64,000 nt of DNA, taken from positions 1,344,501-1,408,500 of the forward strand of contig NW_023501040.1 in the NCBI RefSeq assembly GCF_014066305.1, read 5' to 3'. Position 1 is the first letter of the stretch. Each line of letters begins with the position of its first letter. The stretch is from Letharia columbiana (taxonomy: Eukaryota; Ascomycota; Lecanoromycetes; Lecanorales; Parmeliaceae). Below the pieces are notes generated by a model. That model saw nothing but the letters and a program-made list of their open reading frames with translations. It did no database searches and was not told the origin of the DNA. Positions 1-10,392 of the stretch are shown piece after piece. The translations under genes and the position numbers were made by a program.

Positions 1-336
1 AGGGATCTGCAAGCGGCGACCTGGGGACCCCTCGTTTGCCTCGGCCCAGCGACAACACAATGTTAGGTATGATCTCCAAGAAAGCGTCGACCATCGGTAA
101 GAGTTCTCTAGATTAATAACGGCTGAAGTATTTATTTAAGAATCAAGCTTGTAATCAACCTCGGCTTGGAGTGCGAGTTGGAATTGAGCCGATCTTTTAT
201 TCAAGGCTCGCCCCTATAATTCGTCCTCAAGCCCTCCCTCCTCTTGGAGACCGTTCTCATGTATTGCCGTTGACACCTAAGCTTTGCAATTGAGAAAGCC
301 TCCAATCTTGATTCACGTCGCCATCGATACGTCGAG
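1..336. other. 5' flank of the reductase gene, no gene seen
   Basis: Ordinary composition. I see no supportable coding region on either strand; the open frames are short and have no family resemblance. The part nearest 337 presumably holds the promoter and 5' UTR of the dienoyl-CoA reductase gene, but I see no clear TATA element. Confidence 0.4.
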
Positions 337-1440
337 ATGCCTCTCCCCAAGCATGAGTACGTGAGCGATATCTGGAAAGATGGCATTTTTGGTAGCAAAT
401 AACTCTTTCCTAATTCATGTCTTGCTTGAGCTTACGTTCTCACTCCAGAAAACAAAGTCGTGTTTTGCACAGGTGGCGCTGGCACCATATGTAGCGCCCA
501 GGTCAGAGCTATGGTCCATCTCGGCGCTAATGCGTGCATTATTGGACGAAATGTCGAGAAAACGGAGAAGATGGCTACAGATATCGCTACTGCGAGGCAA
601 GGCGCAAAAGTTCTGGGCTTTGGGTCTGTTGATGTCAGGAGTATTGAAAGTATGCAAACAGCTGTGGAGAAGTGTGTTAAAGAGCTTGGGGGAATCGATT
701 TTGTGATGTAAGTCTATGGATTAAGCAAGCCATGTCTGCATGCACTAAGTTCCTCCAGCGCCGGAGCTGCAGGCAACTTCCTCGCCTCCATCAACCAGCT
801 CAGCACAAACGCCTTCAAATCCGTCATGGACATCGACGTTCTGGGCTCTTACAACACTGTCAAGGCGACGCTGCCCCATCTCGTCACTTCAGCAGGCAAG
901 CACAAGTCCGACGGCAGAACAGCCTCTCCAACAGGAACAGGCGGCCGCATCATCTTCATCTCCGCCACCTTTCATTACACTGCAATGCCACTCCAGACTC
1001 ATGTCAGCGTCGCCAAAGCTGGCGTTGACGCACTTTCCAACAACCTCGCTCTCGAGTTTGGTCCGCGAGGCGTGACGTCTAACGTTATCGCACCCGGCCC
1101 TATCGCCGGCACAGAAGGCATGGAAAGATTGGCAAAGACGGACGACGTGGCTAACTCTTTCAAAAACATCCCTCTGGGAAGGTGGGGCACTGTGAAGGAG
1201 ATTTCAGACGCCACGATCTTTCTATTCTCGGATGCTGGGAATTACGTGAATGGCCAGGCACTTGTTGGTATGTACGATTTCTCCAAATATGTAGAAATGA
1301 GCTGATATGTTTGGTCCTCAGTCGATGGAGCAGCGTGGCGAGCACAGACGCCCAACATGGGCGGATTCAAGTATCCTGATTTTCTTTTGGGTGATGAAGT
1401 GGTGACTGGAGTCAAAGGTGGTAAGAAATCAAAGCTATGA
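337..1440 (+). CDS. sps19: Peroxisomal 2,4-dienoyl-CoA reductase (SDR family, SPS19-like)
   Basis: Auxiliary enzyme of peroxisomal beta-oxidation that uses NADPH to reduce 2,4-dienoyl-CoA formed from unsaturated fatty acids. Exons 337-391, 449-707, 759-1267 and 1322-1440 join in phase to 313 residues. The start gives MPLPKHEYVSDIWKDG followed by NKVVFCTGGAG, the usual beginning of this family. Visible features are the Rossmann nucleotide motif TGGAGT in exon 2, the AGAAGNF stretch at the start of exon 3, and the segment HVSVAKAGVDAL with the conserved lysine but without the classical SDR tyrosine, as expected for dienoyl-CoA reductases. The protein ends in KKSKL; the terminal SKL is a type 1 peroxisomal targeting signal. 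The three introns are 57, 51 and 54 nt with standard GT-AG ends. The family call is secure; the exact substrate is inferred. Confidence 0.93.
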
Positions 1441-2391
1441 TGTATAGGAGAGGTATTTAGCCGAAGGACATTATGCAGAGTGCCATGCTCTTTTTGGTTA
1501 TTCGCACCGCGATCCTTCAAGCTATGGATATTCCGGAACCCGCAGGCTTGACAAACAAAACCCTCTTACCTCTTCGCTTGATTGAGCACTGTCACAGACT
1601 GTCTGACAAGTGAACAGCAGTGCGGGAACGTGCAAGTGCATGTTCGGCCCTAGCATAGGCGCAACATGTTCTTGGTGCCGATTTCTTCGGCATGAAGGGG
1701 AATACAATTCAACACTGTTCTTTCTTGCGGTAAGTTCGAACATCAGCCAAGGCCCGCGCTTCAACGCCACGTTGAGTTCTTTTGCAAAAGTCTGTGCGAA
1801 TAGTCGATTCAGGCAAGCGACCCTGCTCGTGTCGCTAACAGCAGCAATTAGGCAGGAGTGGGTAAGGGTTTTAAGAGCACGAGAGGGTGGGTTGGGTGTC
1901 CCATTGGAGCGCTTGCTCTTCGCACGGCACGGCCCAGCCAACCCAAACGGGCAATCCTTGGCCTGACGATCTATGTCTTCCGGCATCCACGACGACCTTG
2001 GTGACATCAACCGACATGGGATAATTGAGGTTATGTACCTGCCTGTGGGCTGATGGTTCGATCAGTATTCCCTCTCCGCACCTCTCCATCTCCGCCCTAG
2101 TATATGACGTTGCGGCGTGTGCTTAAACAGCGTCCCGTCGCCCTCTCCTTTACTCTCATTAATCATTTAGTCTCTTCAAGCCGTTTCCACCACATGAGTG
2201 TCGTTGTTAGCTCTTGTCCACCCCACCATCTCGGCAAAGGCCAGTTGACTGAATCATGGCATCTCAGGCTTCAAAAAAGCATAAGATTGTTCCGGGACCC
2301 AGATCTATTCTAAATCTATTCTCGCCTTCTTTTCGCGCAGTCAAGAGGGCAGTCCCAACGCGTACCGGATCATTTGCGACCGCCCATTCAA
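1441..2391. other. Intergenic, no gene supported
   Basis: Between the reductase stop and the first recognisable codon of the SAT4-like gene. A 162-codon open frame on the minus strand (1522-2010) has no recognisable motif and looks accidental. A short frame beginning with ATG at 2256 overlaps the leader of the next gene but is in the wrong frame for its conserved part. Confidence 0.4.
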
Positions 2392-3888
2392 ATGCCTCAA
2401 TCGCGGTCCATCCCTCCCCCAAACCAGCCGGCCTTAGCGCCCCCGCCTGGTGTCCCAGCGGAATTCTTTAGCCCTTATACGTTGCGGCCCTAATCAGGCT
2501 TTGACGATAGTCGCGAGCGTTATTGCGACTACAGTCATGGTGGCCGCGCGTTTATACACGAGGAAATTAATAGTGAGGGCTCTGAAATGGGAAGACTGTA
2601 AGTAGAGCTAGCTAGTGTGTGGACAGTATTGTCTCATCTATGCCAGATACTTGCTTATTGGGATGGGTGGGCTCTCTCTCTCTCTACCTTTGTCTATCTC
2701 TCCCCAGGTGGATTACTTTTTGGAGAGCACGTGAACCCAGAAATTTAAAGTGTAGAGAACAACTAGCTAACATAAATCGCCCTAGGCAACTTTCATGGCC
2801 TATCTAGCAATCGAATGGTGTATTGGCACTCATGGTCGTGGCACCCATATGTGGAATCTGTACTACTCGCATGTTCAATATCAAAAAAGAGTGAGTCTCG
2901 CAACGCTCTTCGCAAACTTAGGTTCTAAGCGACTAGTAACACAGGCAGTACACAAATTATTCAGACCCCATCTACAGTCTATCGCCCTTCTTCACCAAAT
3001 GCTCCATCCTGCTCCTCATCCTGCGACTCTTCTGCTCCGTCGAGCGTGACATCGGCTACTGGCTTACTCAATGCTTGATCGACGCGAACGCGATATCCTA
3101 TACCGCCTTCTCCTTCGTCCCGATCTTTCCCCGCTCTCCACGCACCAAGATCTGGACACCCGAAGAGCCGGGACGCTGTCCGGACGTCGACGCGTGTTGT
3201 ATCTCGCATCCGCCAGTTTTTCAACCTGATTTCCGACATCGCGCTCTTGAGCGTCCCCATCCATCTGATCCGGAACCTGCAGATGCCGGTGCGGCGCAAG
3301 ATCGGCGTCTCCGCCCATCTTCGCAACGGGCGCGCTGTCAGTCCCCGTCCCGTTTTCCAGACACACTCTCAAGTCAGATCGTTTGACGTATCGCAGGGCT
3401 TGCGTCGCGAGCATCTTCTGCGCCTGGGCGTTCCACGTCCTCCCTCACCAGGACGGAAGACTACACCGACGTGAGATTCCAAGCCGCGCTCTGGGCGTGA
3501 GTTCCCGCAATCCTCTTCGTTCCATTCCACTCCATTCCATTCCATTCCTCTCACGACCAGCGATCGAAACATCTCCGGCCGAACCGTGCGACCGCATCGC
3601 CGAAATCGCCAGCGGTCCGCTCCGCAGCTGCCCCGTCGTTCCGCCCCGCCTCTACCACCATCTCGCCTCCATCGCCCCCCCGCACAAAGGCGACGGCGAC
3701 ACTCCGGCTCGGGCTATGGCGGATCGGAACACCCCCGGCGCCCCAATCGAGGCGGGATTGGATACAGCTGCGCGATCGGAACGAGCGGGGTTTGCAGGAG
3801 CTGCCGAGCGAGGCGTATGAGGAGGGGTGGAGTGGGTGTGTGGAGGAACGGGCGCTCTCGAGTGCGCGGTGGAAGGGAAGGCGGTTGA
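2392..3888 (+). pseudogene. SAT4/rhodopsin-like integral membrane protein, frameshifted
   Basis: Resembles the large fungal family of seven-helix SAT4 or rhodopsin-domain proteins, whose cellular role is mostly unknown. Pieces appear in the right order: an N-terminus from ATG 2392 reading PPPGVPAEFFSPYTL; first helix ending RLYTRKLIVRALKWED (exon end 2597); LAIEWCIGTHGRGTHMWN (exon 2786-2890, then a 58-nt intron in phase); SPFFTKCSILLLILRLFCSV; RTKIWTPEEPGRC; and NLISDIALLSVPIHLIRNLQ. The frame must change near 2487, between 3190 and 3220 and near 3318, and the part after about 3450 reads only in fragments. It is therefore either a decaying gene or a gene with base-calling insertions (TTTTT and CCC runs are at two of the sites). 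The 3' end is uncertain. Confidence 0.6.
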
Positions 3889-4803
3889 TGTTGAGAGGGG
3901 GGTTTGAGAGTTGTGTGGGTGGGGTGTTGGTGCTTGTTTGGTGGATGAAGCGATCTATTTTGTTTCGGTTCGGTGGGTATTTGTTTACTCGGTTGTGTCT
4001 GGTGGGTTTGCGCGCTTTTCTAAATTTGTCTATTGTGGGGTGTGATTTTGGCATTGGCTGGTAAAAGTGCTGCGTAAGGTCAGTCTTTACGTGTTAGGGT
4101 TTTGGCTACTTGGCTACACAGTTGCTTTTGCAGTCCATCCAGGCGTTGATGCTATCCTTTTGACTCGGGATTTGCAATCTTATGTGTTTTTCGTCATTCA
4201 TCCGGCATACCTATTCTAATACTTGCAATGGGTAAAGAACCCTAGAAAGTGAGTTTCCTGCCTCACAAGTTGCAATCTCCTGCCCTGCCCCGGCCTGTCC
4301 TTACTTCCGATCTCCAAACTCCTTATTCTCCGCGAACTATTCACCATCTTGAAAACTGTCCGTCTCCGCAGACTATACATCAGCATCTGTCCTGAGCACC
4401 CTTTGAACTTTTGGCATTCCTTCAGGTTTAATTGCTGCCCCGTCATCCAAAACAGCAGCCGCGGCTTTCATCTCCGATGTTGAGTGGATCTCGTTCAAGG
4501 ACTGTTGACACAGTTGTCATGCCAGTCGATACCCGGGCTCATGAGCACGGTGCTGGAAACGCACGCTCGTGCAGCAGGGATGCGATGGAGGCAACTTACC
4601 GCTGCGCATTTCTGTTGTGTGCGATGGGTCGGCATACTCAGGCGTGAGGATTTCTGAGTAGGATGCGTGCTTGTATGTACAACGAGTATCCGCAGTATTG
4701 TACGATGGATACCTGGGCGGTGCCATCCATCGCGCCGCCTCGTCATTTACAAACAGAACACGAATGGCGACCCGGCTATCCAACACAATCGTTCACGCAC
4801 CCA
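3889..4803. other. Intergenic, no gene seen
   Basis: Sequence of normal composition between the SAT4-like remnant and the 3' end of the DUF3455 gene. Open frames on both strands (for example 4216-4446 minus and 4495-4786 minus) show no family features, signal peptide or splice structure, and I do not call them. Confidence 0.4.
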
Positions 4804-5554
4804 TCACTCATAAAACCAATACATGGCCGCATACTGAACCTCGATCGTCGCGCCCGAGCCACTGCAGCTCGTCGGCGCCTTCCCTCCCGCCGTCTCAACC
4901 CGATACACCTCCGTCAACCCCACACTCCCCGCCGCACCCGTCAGCGCCTTCCAATCCACAGCCCCGTAGCCCTGCGGTCCCGCATTCGCCCCAGCCGGTG
5001 CCGCTATGTCGCCCACGCCGGACCCGTACAGCAGTAGCCCCTCGCCGAACAGGTCCCAGGTCGGCACGCCGGCGGCGGTGAAGTGGTGTTCGCCTATGAC
5101 GGGGAGGCCGGACTGCGCGATTTGGGCGACGGTGTCGCCGACCAGAGCGTTTGGAAGGCTGTTGAGGACCGCTTGGCCTTGGCTGATGCTTAGGGTGGGG
5201 AGGAGCTGGGCGACGTTGAAGAGGGCTGCGGTGGCGCCGTCGGAGATGGGGGTGCTCGCGCTGGAGGCGCAGGTGTAGTTTTGGGTCCCGCGGCCCAGGG
5301 TTATGGATTTGAGGGTTCCGGTTGGGGAGGGGAGGGACGCCGTGCCTGAGGTTGTTAGGGTTGGTGTGGGAGGATGGGGCTGGAAGGAACGTACCGTCTG
5401 TTAGGACGGGTCTGTAGGCTGAGAGGTTGGGTGATGTGGCTCGGATTTCGTTTGGTGAAGTGTCTGGTTTGGAGGGATGGGCTTGGGCGGAGTCGGTTAA
5501 GGCGAGGAAGAACGTTAGGAGGGTGGCGCGGAAGGAGATGTGAGAGGGAATCAT
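4804..5554 (-). CDS. Secreted DUF3455 family protein
   Basis: Two exons, 5554-5395 and 5345-4804, separated by a 49-nt GT-AG intron, encode 233 residues. The first 25 or so residues (MIPSHISFRATLLTFFLAL and following) form a signal peptide ending near AQA. The mature part matches the DUF3455 pattern of fungal extracellular proteins: LPSPTGTLKSITLGRGTQNY followed by TC, then VIGEHHFTAAGVPTWDL, then VYRVETAGGKAP with a cysteine soon after, and IEVQYAAMYWFYE at the very end. Many database entries of this family are labelled malate dehydrogenase; that name is misleading and no dehydrogenase motif is visible here. The role is unknown; secretion is inferred from the signal peptide. A TATA-like element lies just upstream. 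Confidence 0.88.
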
Positions 5555-5577
5555 CTTGGCGAGGGAGGGTGTTGATG

Positions 5578-5585
5578 TTTATATA
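5578..5585 (-). promoter_or_regulatory. TATA box of the DUF3455 gene
   Basis: The minus strand reads TATATAAA about 25-30 bases before the ATG at 5554. The short distance means the transcription start must be very near the start codon, or the true site is further upstream. Confidence 0.45.
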
Positions 5586-6424
5586 TGTATGTTCCAAGCA
5601 GTAATGCAATTGGCGGTCGCAGAGCTCTCATTCGAGGAAGTTGAAAAGCGGATACAGTCAAGTGGTATGTAGGAGAATATAAGCGGTGAATGTTGCAAGA
5701 AAAAGGACGCACGGACAGCCTTGGCGGAGGGGAGGAATAACAAAGAAGCCGTCTCTGTAGTCTGTACCTTTCACCTTCTTGTATGCATCTGGGGGCTTGA
5801 CAATCGAAGCAGGTCCCGACCATGCTCTTCTTATGAATATCCGAAACCTCAAAATAAAGACTAGTTACATTCCAACATTGAGACACTAGATATGTCCGTC
5901 AGCGCTTGCAATCGGTAGTGTAAGCACTTCGGCTGGGAAAACAGCAAAGGCTACATGTTCCCCTCATCAAGTTCTATTTCAAGGAGCGGACAACAAGGAT
6001 TGCTGTGGGTCGATGTTCGTTTCTGCACACTACCCCCTCTGTGAGAAAGGTAGTACAAGTAATAGCGAACGTTGGGCCGAGACTATATCACGGACAGAGA
6101 CCAAATTTGACCACGGTTCATCCTTCGAACCTCACATATGCCGCTACTATTGTAGTCCTTTGTGCGCACCACTGACAGAGAACTGTTTACCGCGCCTAGG
6201 GTTTCGAAGGCGGCCGCAGCGCCTAGGGATAATTTCTGATTGGGCTCGCTTATTAGCTGCATATCAAAGTCCCTTTCCTTTGCGCAAATCCAGGATCCGT
6301 GATCCCCGCTTCTCAATTCCCCAGAACGTTGGAAGTTTTGTACTTTCTAATAGAAGGTCGGAAACCTTTTCTCCACGGGGCGAGACTCCCGAGTAGTTGA
6401 GTCTCCTCTTATCATGAGACCAGT
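5586..6424. other. Intergenic, no gene seen
   Basis: Normal-composition DNA between the DUF3455 promoter and the target duplication of the first MITE. The 127-codon frame at 6013-6396 has no recognisable motif. Confidence 0.4.
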
Positions 6425-6719
6425 ATGCAGTATCGGGCTAATTACTAATTCATACCCCGAAACTATGAATCCTTCCGAATCATACCTAATTACTGAATCA
6501 TACCCTAGGGGTATGATTCAGTAGTTTCCATTACTTGGGGTATGATTCGGTGATCTGTCATTCATGATCAAATTCGCAAAGGAGAAAATTCGCGACCTGG
6601 GCCATCCGACCATAGAAAAAGGAAATATCTCCGACCGTATTTAATGGGTGACCTACCAGCTTAGATACATCAGACGAAAGCCGAATGGGTGTTAGCGCGC
6701 CCACGGGGTTCTTTGCATC

Positions 6720-6885
6720 GCTCTATTTAGGTTCCAAATGGGGTGTCTGACACCCCCGAGACTTTTTTAGCTGAGTTGATGGTCTCGGGGTGTCTGGCTT
6801 GACAGCCAGACACCCCTATTTGGACTAAATAGGGCCCCCTTGTAGCGCCGTCGCAGAGCCCCCGTGGGGGCTGCTGCTAACAGTG
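6720..6885 (+). repeat. Dispersed repeat module, copy 1
   Basis: This stretch contains GACAGCCAGACACCCCTATT, GGACTAAATAGGGCCCCC and GGGGGCTGCTGCTAACAG. The same string of motifs occurs in reverse orientation at 57175-57300 and in a diverged form at 13640-13760. It includes a hairpin-prone GGGGTGTCTGGC/GCCAGACACCCC pair. Copies 1 and 3 lie inside unrelated TIR elements, so the module behaves as a repeat in its own right. Confidence 0.7.
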
Positions 6886-7092
6886 GGCTAAATTTGACCC
6901 CTCAGCCTGTCTACACCCAGTCTGTGACTCTCACATACACTCTTCACTCCCAATAACCTACACAGATATAGATATCTGGATTACACTCTTACCACTATGG
7001 CAATTTTGTAAATACCGAATCATACCCAGCATTATCCTTACCGAATCATACCCCAAATTTTGGTGTAGGGGTATGATTCAGTAATTAGGGTA

Positions 7093-7189
7093 TGATTCGG
7101 TAAGGATTCATAGTTTCGGGGTATGATTCGGTAATTAGCCCGATTCGGTAAGGATTCATAGTTTCGGGGTATGATTCGGTAATTAGCCC
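7093..7189 (+). repeat. 48/49-bp tandem duplication at the right end of the MITE
   Basis: The segment starting GATTCGGTAAGGATTCATAG and ending AATTAGCCC occurs twice in a row (7093-7140 and 7142-7189) with no differences that I can see. It duplicates the right inverted repeat. Because the 10-bp target duplication lies outside the second copy, the duplicated end travelled with the element or arose by slippage without disturbing the flank. Confidence 0.75.
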
Positions 7190-7199
7190 ATGCAGTATC

Positions 7200-7565
7200 A
7201 TGAGGCCTTGAAAGCTGGCTCATCGTCGAGAGAAGGGACCCTCATGATGCAGCGAACTCTATGTGGGGCAGAGGGATCGGATTGCACCAGGAGCAGTTCT
7301 CATTCGAATTCACCCTGAATATTGGGGTCGGTCATCGCGGTGCTCCGGTTAAGCCAGAACGAGGCTTCTAGATGTCTCGAATATGCTGATCCCTGCGTTT
7401 TGGTTGACCTTTGGAATCAAATATACGTCAAGTGAAGATTACGGTCCGTCTCTGTCCTTCAAGGTTCTTTGGCATATTTCGACTCCTCTGGTGATTAGGT
7501 TCCCGAGCATGTGCACGAACGCAAAGATCACGTGATCCGCGCCAAGACTTTTGCGCCATCAAACA
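7200..7565. other. Spacer between the two MITEs
   Basis: About 365 bases of ordinary composition. I see no coding region or repeat in it. Confidence 0.4.
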
Positions 7566-7575
7566 GTTAGTGCTG

Positions 7576-7711
7576 GGGTAAATTACAAACTCATACCCGT
7601 ATAGATGGCAAAATACCGATTCATATATCATTGGGGTATGAATAATAGAAGAGTTCGGGGTATGCCTTTGTAAGTATTCAAGGTTTTGGGGTATGTATCT
7701 GTAATGTACCC
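7576..7711. mobile_element. 136-bp MITE with a 10-bp target duplication, related to the 6.4-kb element
   Basis: The element begins GGGTAAATTAC and ends GTAATGTACCC, and is flanked by the identical 10-mer GTTAGTGCTG (7566-7575 and 7712-7721). Inside it repeats GGGGTATG motifs like those of the larger element 386 bases upstream, and the terminal sequences are alike (GGGYWAATTAC). It is too short to code for anything. The 10-bp duplication again points to the Mutator-like class. Confidence 0.83.
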
Positions 7712-7769
7712 GTTAGTGCTGACGATCTAGAATGCTCCACACTCGCTGCTCGACTATAAGTATTCACGA

Positions 7770-8142
7770 AAGCTGTACAAGAAATGGAGACCAGCGAAAG
7801 AATTCAACTACCTCCGGACTTTGTACGATGAAAGTCGCTTTTTGCAGAACGAGTCATTGCCTAGATGACGTTCTCGACGGCATGTGACAATGAGAAGGCA
7901 TTTTTCCTAAGGAGAGGTTGCTGGAATTCGATCTGAAGGAGGGCTGGGGTCCGCTTTGTGCGTTTTTGGGAAAGGAGCAGCCCAACGCTCCGTTTCCAAG
8001 GTTGAACGAAAGGGGTGCCTTGGCGGAAAGATCGAAGGAATTTCAGAACAGGAGTCTGTTGAATGTTTTGAGGAACTTGGGCCTAATTGTAGCTTCCGTG
8101 GGAGTGGTTCTGTTTGCAGTGGGGTGGGCACGGCAACAGTAG
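7770..8142 (+). pseudogene. 3' stub of a fungal sulfotransferase-like (Sulfotransfer_4) gene
   Basis: From 7906 to the TAG at 8140-8142 one frame reads PKERLLEFDLKEGWGPLCAF, then LGKEQPNAPFPRLNE, and ends in a hydrophobic stretch GLIVASVGVVLFAVGW. This is the characteristic C-terminus of fungal P-loop sulfotransferase-like proteins, often labelled NAD-dependent epimerase/dehydratase in databases, including the membrane-like tail that some members carry. Upstream, residues resembling the preceding conserved segment (HVTMRRHF) can be read only in another frame, and the N-terminal P-loop is absent. The two MITEs lie immediately upstream. I regard it as a truncated relic. Confidence 0.6.
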
Positions 8143-8835
8143 TCTTGAACACCGGCTCCAGGAACTTGATCTCTTTACGGGGCATGGTACGGACAGCAAA
8201 CAGCATGCATGTCTGGTCTCGAGCGAATGAATTATCGATATTCGCCACTAGCTTCCACAACTTCTAGTAGATGCTTCAGCATAAGAGGACTACTACCTTT
8301 TTGGCCGGGTTGTATCTAGTCTTTCATTGCGCTTTTGATCTCGAGCATGGATCGTCTGTCATGCCCGACGATGCTCTCGCTGACACCGGTACCCGAGATG
8401 AAAACACAAAATTCGATTCAAAAGGTACTTTCGGTAGCCGCTGTGGGCCGGTGTGCGTGTGTAGAGTATTTGGCCTTAGTCTCTAGGTACGAGGGGGCCT
8501 GTGCATGAACGTCTGCAAGGTGAGATGTCGATCCTGATGAACTTTTGGATCTCGCCTTCATCAGATTGTCAAAGGAGTAGTTCAGGTGTATGGATGAGAA
8601 GCATCTCAGGATCAACTAAGTGGTAAAATCACCTTACACAACGCGGTGGCAACAAAGCTTACCAATCGTAGCATCAGCTTCGCGTTGACTAGTGTGTGAA
8701 TATCATTTCTGTTTCGTCACTTTTACATGCATCACACAACGTGTTTGAGAGGCTCTTGTCTGTGAATCAGTCAAACACCATACCTCTACTTTCATCAAAC
8801 CCATCACAATATTCTACAGCAAAGACTCACTCGCC
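8143..8835. other. Intergenic, no gene seen
   Basis: Lies between the sulfotransferase relic and the first paralogue; the end of this stretch is probably the promoter of the latter. No supportable frame. Confidence 0.4.
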
Positions 8836-9454
8836 ATGACAAACACTCCTGCAAGTACCGATAGCCTCCTGGCACCGTCTAAATTCTCGTCCGCAATCGG
8901 CCCCGATCAAATCCTTCTCATCACCATCACCTGCCGCCTCCATGACTCCCGGCGCGGCGTCGTTCCCACAGACAACGATTTTTTCGAATACATCTTCGGT
9001 CCATCAGACGTCGTGAGAACCTTGCGAGACTTCTGCTGGGACGATGAGGTCTTCCCTTTAGGAGGTCCAAGTGAAGAACGCAGCAGGGACTTGAAAGATT
9101 TTGAGTATGTGATGGGGGAGAAGGGGTGGAGTAGGGGAGGAGTGTGCTGCTTGGGTGAGTTCGTCCTGGTTGTACTCTATGTGAAGCATCCTGCTTTGTG
9201 GATCGAAGGCTGACGATCGGCTTCGGCTTTGGGTGCAGCTGCGCGATTATTGGTGGTTAAAAGGCTTGTTGGATGAAGAGGCGGAGAGGATCGTGGGGGA
9301 GGTGGCGAAGAGCCCGGAGGAGAGAGCGGAGGACGCGGCGAGGGTTGTGGAGGAGCGAAGACAGGAACGGATTGGGGAGATTGTGAGGAAGGGAGAGGGG
9401 CTTGGCTGTGTGAGGAGCGAGAAGATGAAGGGCAATATTCGTATGGAGCGATAG
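8836..9454 (+). CDS. Unknown protein, tandem paralogue A (one extra base in exon 1)
   Basis: I do not recognise the family. Exon 1 (8836-9154) begins MTNTPASTDSLLAPSK and contains ITCRLHDSRRG; exon 2 (9239-9454) begins LRDYWWLKGLLDEEAERI and ends in a charged, probably helical tail. By comparison with paralogue B the splice donor is the GTGAGT at 9155 after a tryptophan codon (EECAAW). In that case exon 1 carries one surplus base, probably in a G run between about 9114 and 9137: the two exons sum to 535 nt, one more than a multiple of three. Without the extra base the product would be about 177 residues. No signal peptide or membrane helix. Either a sequencing error or a recent lesion. Confidence 0.55.
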
Positions 9455-9771
9455 GAGTGAGATGGCGTTTGATGTACTAGAGACTTGATGACCTGACAAG
9501 CAGAAATCAGATCAAGCGACCGCAGTCGACTTCGAGTAGGTGGCAACACGGTTCCTCATCCGCAGCAAGCGTTGCGCTGTACCAGCCAGCTGTCTCTGCC
9601 CAAGCAGATCTTGCATAAACAGATTCTGTTTGCTTCAGGCGCACAAACACGCAATGTCGAGAACCCCCATTTACAAAGGTCCTCTTCCCTGATCTCCACT
9701 CCTTCCGTCATCCACCTACGCATCCTCAAAACCCATCCGCCAATACCCTCAAAAGAAACTCCCCCCCAAAA

Positions 9772-10392
9772 ATGACCGCCTCAACCCCCCAATCTTCCCC
9801 CCCCGCCCTACTCCCCACCCCCCGTCCCCCCCAGCGCATCCCTCACCATCCGGCTCGCCCTGCGCATGCACGACTGCCGCCGCGGCGGCGCCGGCACCGG
9901 CGACGACGGCCACGAATACCTCAACAGAGAACTCGGCACGGATTTCTACCTGGACAGCTTCTTCGCCGACAAGCGCCGTTTCCCCCCGGAGCAGCCGCGC
10001 GACGGCGCGGGCGGGCATCTGCTCGAGCAATTCCAGGCCCTGATGTGTAAGCACCCGCGGTGGCGGAGGGAGGAGTGCGGCGCTTGGGTGAGTCCCCTGC
10101 CCCCGTTGCGGATCTTTTCGCTTCCCCGAGCTCGGCGGTCGTCGTCGGTCGTCCGGTGCGAGACGGGAGAGGAGCTGGTGCTGATGGGATTGGTTTTGGG
10201 CAGCTGCGGGATTATTGGTGGGTGAAGGGGCTGTTGGATCGGGAGGCGAAGAGGATCGCGCAGGAGGCGGTCGCGGTTGCGGATGAGGAGGGGAGGGAAA
10301 CTGGCGGGGGCGAGGCTTCCGATGGGGGGGACCCGCCTTCTGGACCGTTGGGACGGACACGTCCGGTGGACCGTCCGTCCTGGAAGGTCTAG
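9772..10392 (+). CDS. Unknown protein, tandem paralogue B (one extra base in exon 1)
   Basis: Lies 317 bases downstream of paralogue A in the same orientation, with the same plan. Exon 1 (9772-10087) starts MTASTPQSSPPALLP and contains LALRMHDCRRGG, then ELGTDFYLDSFFADKRRF and REECGAW; the intron 10088-10203 begins GTGAGT; exon 2 begins LRDYWWVKGLLDREAKRI. The start codon and the conserved part are in different frames, with a C-rich tract between about 9785 and 9831 that probably holds one surplus C; the exons total 505 nt, again one over a multiple of three. The corrected length would be about 167 residues. The tail after LRDYWW is diverged and proline/glycine-rich. GC content is clearly higher than in paralogue A. 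Function unknown. Confidence 0.55.

Larger units (their letters stand above)
6435..7189. mobile_element. 755-bp non-autonomous TIR element with a 10-bp target duplication (Mutator-like)
   Basis: The element begins GGGCTAATTAC and ends GTAATTAGCCC, and is flanked on both sides by the identical 10-mer ATGCAGTATC (6425-6434 and 7190-7199). The inverted repeats extend inward for about 75 bases and are rich in the motif GGTATGATTC and its complement. No transposase frame is present. A 9-11 bp duplication with long TIRs is typical of Mutator-like (MULE) elements, so that is the most likely class. The interior contains a GC-richer module shared with two other places in the window. Ends and duplication are directly visible; the superfamily is inferred. 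Confidence 0.85.

Noticed and set aside
1522..2010. 162-codon minus-strand frame
   Set aside because: No motif, and its amino acid composition looks random; overlaps the probable promoter region of the SAT4-like gene.
3551..4054. 167-codon minus-strand frame
   Set aside because: Antisense of the degenerate 3' part of the SAT4-like gene; no family features.
9749..10360. 203-codon minus-strand frame
   Set aside because: Antisense shadow of paralogue B, produced by high GC content.
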